Below, one piece after another: positions 59,986 through 64,000 of a stretch of 64,000 nucleotides of DNA. The translations under genes and the position numbers were made by a program. Under the pieces are notes generated by a model. It had not been told where the DNA came from. It saw only the letters and a program-made list of their open reading frames with translations, and ran no database searches. Each line of letters starts with the position of its first letter. Position 1 is the first letter of the stretch. This DNA comes from Lophius americanus. Taxonomy: Eukaryota > Chordata > Actinopteri > Lophiiformes > Lophiidae. Where the stretch lies: positions 10,181,501-10,245,500 of the forward strand of contig JBBDHG010000019.1 of assembly GCA_037951165.1 (NCBI GenBank), written 5' to 3'.

Positions 59986-61525
59986 TACCCGTACTCAGGC
60001 ACAAAAACACAAAAACTATTGTGTTCTAAGTGTGTGCTTTCAAGTGTGTGCAATTAGTCTGGATATGTGTGTGATTGTGTGTGTTCGTGTGTATGTGCTT
60101 ATGTGCATGCATTATTTTAGCCCTGCAACCGTCTGTCCTATGTGAGAATTTGGCAGCAGAGATTGTGTACATGTCTGTACAGAGCCTGATTCATGCTTCT
60201 CCTCTTGCTCAACGATATGGTTTGGGTTTCAAACACACTCACACACACATTCATGCTGACAGTTAGGTGCTATAAAGAGGCTGTCCCGATTACGCTTTTA
60301 AGCTCAATTATGGTCTAAATGAGTATCTAGGCCCAAGGCCAAAGCTGTCAAAATGTCCTGGTGCCCTCTAAGTCATGAAAATACTATTTGTTCACTTCTC
60401 AGCAGTCTCACAAGGCTGATAGCGGAAACTCTGGACAAGGTAAATGAAGACGTCTTTGAAAGTTCAACGTCAATAATTTTTGGATGTTTGACAACTCAGG
60501 TAAAGCAAGCCGAACCACATCTCAAACCACAGGTGAAACAGATGAGTGTCGGTTTCACATTATTTATTATTTACATTTTTTTCCAAAGCATTTTTTGTGT
60601 ATCAATATATACAACAGAGTTATGAAAAATCTGTACAGCCTTTGGTAGTATCTACTTTCCTTCCCAATGGAAAGGTAATGCAAGAGGAGAATAGTTGTTT
60701 AGTTGTACCTCCTCACATCCGTATGATGAATAATTGGTAAATATATTCATGATGGACACGTCGCCCGCTGCTTGAGTTTTCTCAACTCACATACTCCCTC
60801 CTGCTCTGAATTAAAGAGAGAGATAGCGAGAAGAGGGCGGTGTAGACAGATATAGAAGGAGAGCACAGTAGAGGGAGAGATGTGGTAAATTGCATTGTCA
60901 ATTCAAATCCTGGCGCTAATGCATCTCATTGAGTCTGTGTTGCTGTCACCCTGGATGCTCAGTTATCTGTGTCAGTGCAGCCAGCAGAGGAGGGCTGCCA
61001 TGTTAACAGCCCAGCAAAAAGCGCCGCAAAGTTCAGTTAGCCAACACGCCCTGAGCCAGGACGAGTGAGGAGTGAAGATGAAGAAGACGTGCAAGACATG
61101 AAAAATTCATCTTTCCTACACAAACAAGCGTGTGCGCTTGCTGAGCTGTATCAGTTTAATTACAGTTTGCGCCCCGGCTTCCATTCTGACACGGCCTCTT
61201 TCCTGAGTGAATTAAAATATCCCTGTAACTTCTCAAACACACTACACACACACACAACATTGACAGGCACACACTCTGAAGTACCAGTGCTACACTTATG
61301 AACACACCCCTGTTGTAGTTGTCATCCCCTATTCGCAACCCCCCCCTCCACAATTGCCCCTGTCCCTGTTCCCCATCCTCAAAACTATTTGAAAATCAAT
61401 TATCTCAACAAACCAGCTGTAAGGAGTGGGTGCCAGCCACTTACTCCTGAAGTGAATAACTTATTTGAAATTCATTATTGTGTCGAGCGGTGCGACAGGG
61501 CCCTCCAAGACTCTGCATCTCCCAT
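59986..61525. other. Intergenic DNA, no gene seen
   Basis: Mostly unique DNA. A partial CTCF-like match (12 of 14, plus strand) is at 60827-60840, in a purine-rich stretch that lowers its weight. No coding region recognised. Confidence 0.4.
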
Positions 61526-61527
61526 TC

Positions 61528-61562
61528 TTCTCTCTCTCTCGCTCGCTCGCTCGCTCTCTCTC

Positions 61563-61611
<49 letters not shown>

Positions 61612-61638
61612 CTCTCTCTCTCCTCTCTATCTCTCTCA
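61528..61638. repeat. (CT)n microsatellite with TCGC insert
   Basis: CT-rich tract with a (GCTC)n insert near 61541-61555 and repeated CTCTCTCC units. Long Ser/Leu and Arg/Glu frames over it are artefacts. Confidence 0.95.
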
Positions 61639-64000
61639 GTGCTTCTCTTTCTTTGCATAAACTAAATGCACCTGACCAATTATTTTTTCTTCGTTTTACA
61701 CTTCCTCCCCTCCTCCCGTCCATGCAATTTTAACCAGCTGAGTGCCACAGACATGAACACACATACACACAAAGCTCTTTTGATTGGTTCAACTCATTTA
61801 TTTATCACATACAAATCAGGAGACTCCCAGAGATGTCCCCCTCCTGCCTGCTTCTATAGCAACAACACACGGATGTAGGGAGCAAAGAAAGGTTGTAAAT
61901 GGTGGCAATGGATATACTGTATTACATTATTATTTACTTTTTCCCTAAACATTTGTTACCTTTATAATATTTTTATAAATACCAATTTTTATTGACAAAT
62001 ATATGATTCTACTACTTCGGTTGTAACCTTGAAGTCACTTCAAAAAGCAAGATAATTCTGGGTTATACTAAATATGCCAAGAAAAAGAATGTTGGAAGAA
62101 ACTAAAATTTTCAAAAATAAACTTCTTCTTATAAAAAGTGAGTTAATCAATGATCATTTCTGTTGTTGTATGAACACAAGAAATTATAAGGTGGATGTGG
62201 AGTATATTATGGGAGTGAATAGGGAATTAGAAAATTGTCCCGATACATGGGACACACAGATAGATGTGTACTTTTGGACAGGACATTTAGGGACATTTAG
62301 GATCGAGTGTTCTGGTCTTTGTAATGATTTTAATTATTTGGAAGATTTAACAGATGCACCACAGTTATATATGTTAGTCAACTTACAACTGTGATATTTT
62401 TTATCGATAAAGTATACGAACATAGCGTTTTACTTTATTTTCATTGTAAAACAAAAATATATTGTGTTTCTGATGCCAAAGCAACAGAAAAACAATCTGT
62501 GACACGTCTGAATGTTTACACTGAACAAGAAGATGGCAGAATGACACCTGGTGCCTTCTAAGCAATGGCCTAACATCTCCTCTTTACATGGCGGCTGATC
62601 TCTGTCTCTCCTCAGAGGATAAGGAGAACCTGAACCTCACGCTGTCTCCCCGATTTTAGATTTCTCCCTCGTTAAATTTGCTGCTAAAAGCCACAAGTTG
62701 GTTTTTAAGTCTTCTGGCTGTGGGATGGAGTTAGATGTCACACGCTCGTCTTGCTTTTCTTCGCCGTGTTTATACAGAACAGTGAGGCAGAATAAAAACC
62801 CATCGTCACCAAATTGAATGAACTGTGTTCATCAATCCCAGTTTCTATGTTTACTTTATTTAGATCACTATATTATGCAGTGAAAAAGTTGAAAAATATA
62901 GTCCTATAGGCTGGTAATATTTCACACTTGTAGCTCTATCACTCAAACTCACACCGTCTAATCGATTTCTGCAAACCCTGACCAAGAGTTTCATTAATGC
63001 AGTGCTATGTCCGTCTGACTGTGGCCTGAAGGAAGTCTCTGCTGACAGCTCTCCAAGTATTCTATAAGGCCTCCCCAGAATAGGAGAAGGTGCTCTCGAA
63101 GCAGATTAATGCCTTGGGTTTTGGAATAAGACAATTGACCTTGCCAAAGGGTCGAGAGATATGTGCAATTACAGTGAGAGGATGCCAAAAGTGTACATAC
63201 AAAGAGACTTAAGATCTTTGTTGATTACAACTTTTAACAAAGGTGAAAGTTAATTTGAGAGGGGTGCACATGAACATTTAGTGGATTGGGTCAGGTGTAT
63301 ACACATACACACATATATACACACATACAAACACACACAAGGATTTCAAGGATAGCAGTACCGTAGTAGGCTGAGAGACATCGGGGTTGAAGCGATGTAA
63401 GAGTGAGTTATTTCTCTCTTTTTTCTGCTCTTTTTTTCTCATTCCTCTGTCCTTTTTTTTCTCTGTCTGTCCTCTCGCCCGTCGTTCACAACTCCTTTCC
63501 TCACCACAAACATCTCTCTTGATAAAGAGAGAGTAAATGAGTTTGACAGTGCTGTCATGTATGTTCCAGCAAAGGGCCAGGGCTGAGACAGGAGGTGTCA
63601 TATCCTTAGATCTCTCTCGGTTTCTGCCACCAGCTGGGCCCTCCATCTCTCTCCTTTTCTGTCAACTCCTATCTCTCTCATATCCTTTCCTGTCCCCTGC
63701 ACCGTCCCACCCCGTCTTGTGTTTTGTTACACTCTCACACTTCTTAGCTCTTTCCCTCCGCGGATCACATGTGATCCTCTTCCCAACTCTGAAAGAACAA
63801 ATTCAGATACATTTGAAAACCCTCTAATATGAGCAAATGCCTTTTTTTTCTATATGAATTGGGAAAATTGCTATATCCACTCTGTAAAAAAGGAGATACA
63901 CATTAGTTAATTATCTTTCTTTACGGGATCTAAGTTTTATTATTTGTCTGAAAGGAAAGATAACTTTATCTTGCATGTTATAAAATAAATGTTATTCTAA
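61639..64000. other. Intergenic DNA to window end, no gene seen
   Basis: AT-rich, with CT-rich patches around 63415-63475 and 63640-63720 and a CA-rich patch at 63300-63340. A 106-codon frame at 62074-62394 is discussed as a finding. In other vertebrates the next gene on this side is CAMKMT; no exon of it was recognised. Confidence 0.45.

Noticed and set aside
59471..60145. 224-codon plus-strand open frame
   Set aside because: Its length comes from a GAT repeat (Asp/Glu run) and GT/CA microsatellites (Cys/Val, His/Thr runs). No domain, splice context or family resemblance.
56000..64000. Exons of a CAMKMT-like neighbour
   Set aside because: Expected by synteny beyond six3, but no frame with flanking splice sites and matching protein was found.

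Overview
This window is intergenic-rich teleost fish DNA containing two real protein-coding genes, the SIX-family homeobox genes six2 (+ strand, coding exons 2455-3014 and 4166-4472) and six3 (- strand, coding exons 29202-28511 and 26663-26471). They point toward each other across about 22 kb. Intron-containing genes with consensus splice sites, long gene deserts, abundant CA/GT, AT and GA microsatellites and decayed LINE, Tc1, SINE and LTR-like repeats mark a vertebrate. The near-identity of both proteins to the fish orthologues and the type of repeats point to a ray-finned fish, probably a percomorph (inference). Convergent six2/six3 is the ancestral vertebrate arrangement. Teleosts keep two such clusters (six2a-six3a and six2b-six3b). 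I lean to the 'a' cluster from memory of the Six3 N-terminus but cannot prove it.

Layout. 1-2.1 kb: six2 upstream DNA. 2.1-5.4 kb: six2 with a CCAAT/TATA-type promoter, a uORF-rich leader, one 1.15-kb intron and A-rich 3' end. 5.4-25.6 kb: intergenic desert between the two genes, with an AT microsatellite (8.1 kb), a GT microsatellite (17.2 kb), several unique stretches that look like candidate enhancers, and CTCF-like motifs at 16.9, 17.08 and 19.94 kb. 26.1-29.2 kb: six3 with a 1.85-kb intron. 29.2-36 kb: six3 upstream DNA with opposing TATA-like elements about 250 bp apart (a possible divergent noncoding transcript), CCAAT boxes and candidate regulatory blocks. 36-45 kb: mostly unremarkable AT-rich DNA with a CpG-rich block at 39.4 kb. 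45-56 kb: a transposon graveyard holding two copies of one LINE reverse-transcriptase fragment, a Tc1/mariner transposase relic, a tRNA-derived SINE, a pair of ~400-bp direct repeats around minisatellite DNA, and a decayed R2/NeSL-like LINE fragment. 56-64 kb: microsatellite-rich DNA with no recognisable gene.

How it works together. Six2 (craniofacial, kidney and mesenchymal progenitors) and Six3 (forebrain and eye) have very different expression domains despite lying only about 22 kb apart, so the space between them must separate their enhancers. The CTCF-like motifs in the middle of that space fit the insulating border reported for vertebrate Six clusters; this is the most interesting regulatory feature here. 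No tRNA, rRNA, CRISPR or intact mobile element was found.
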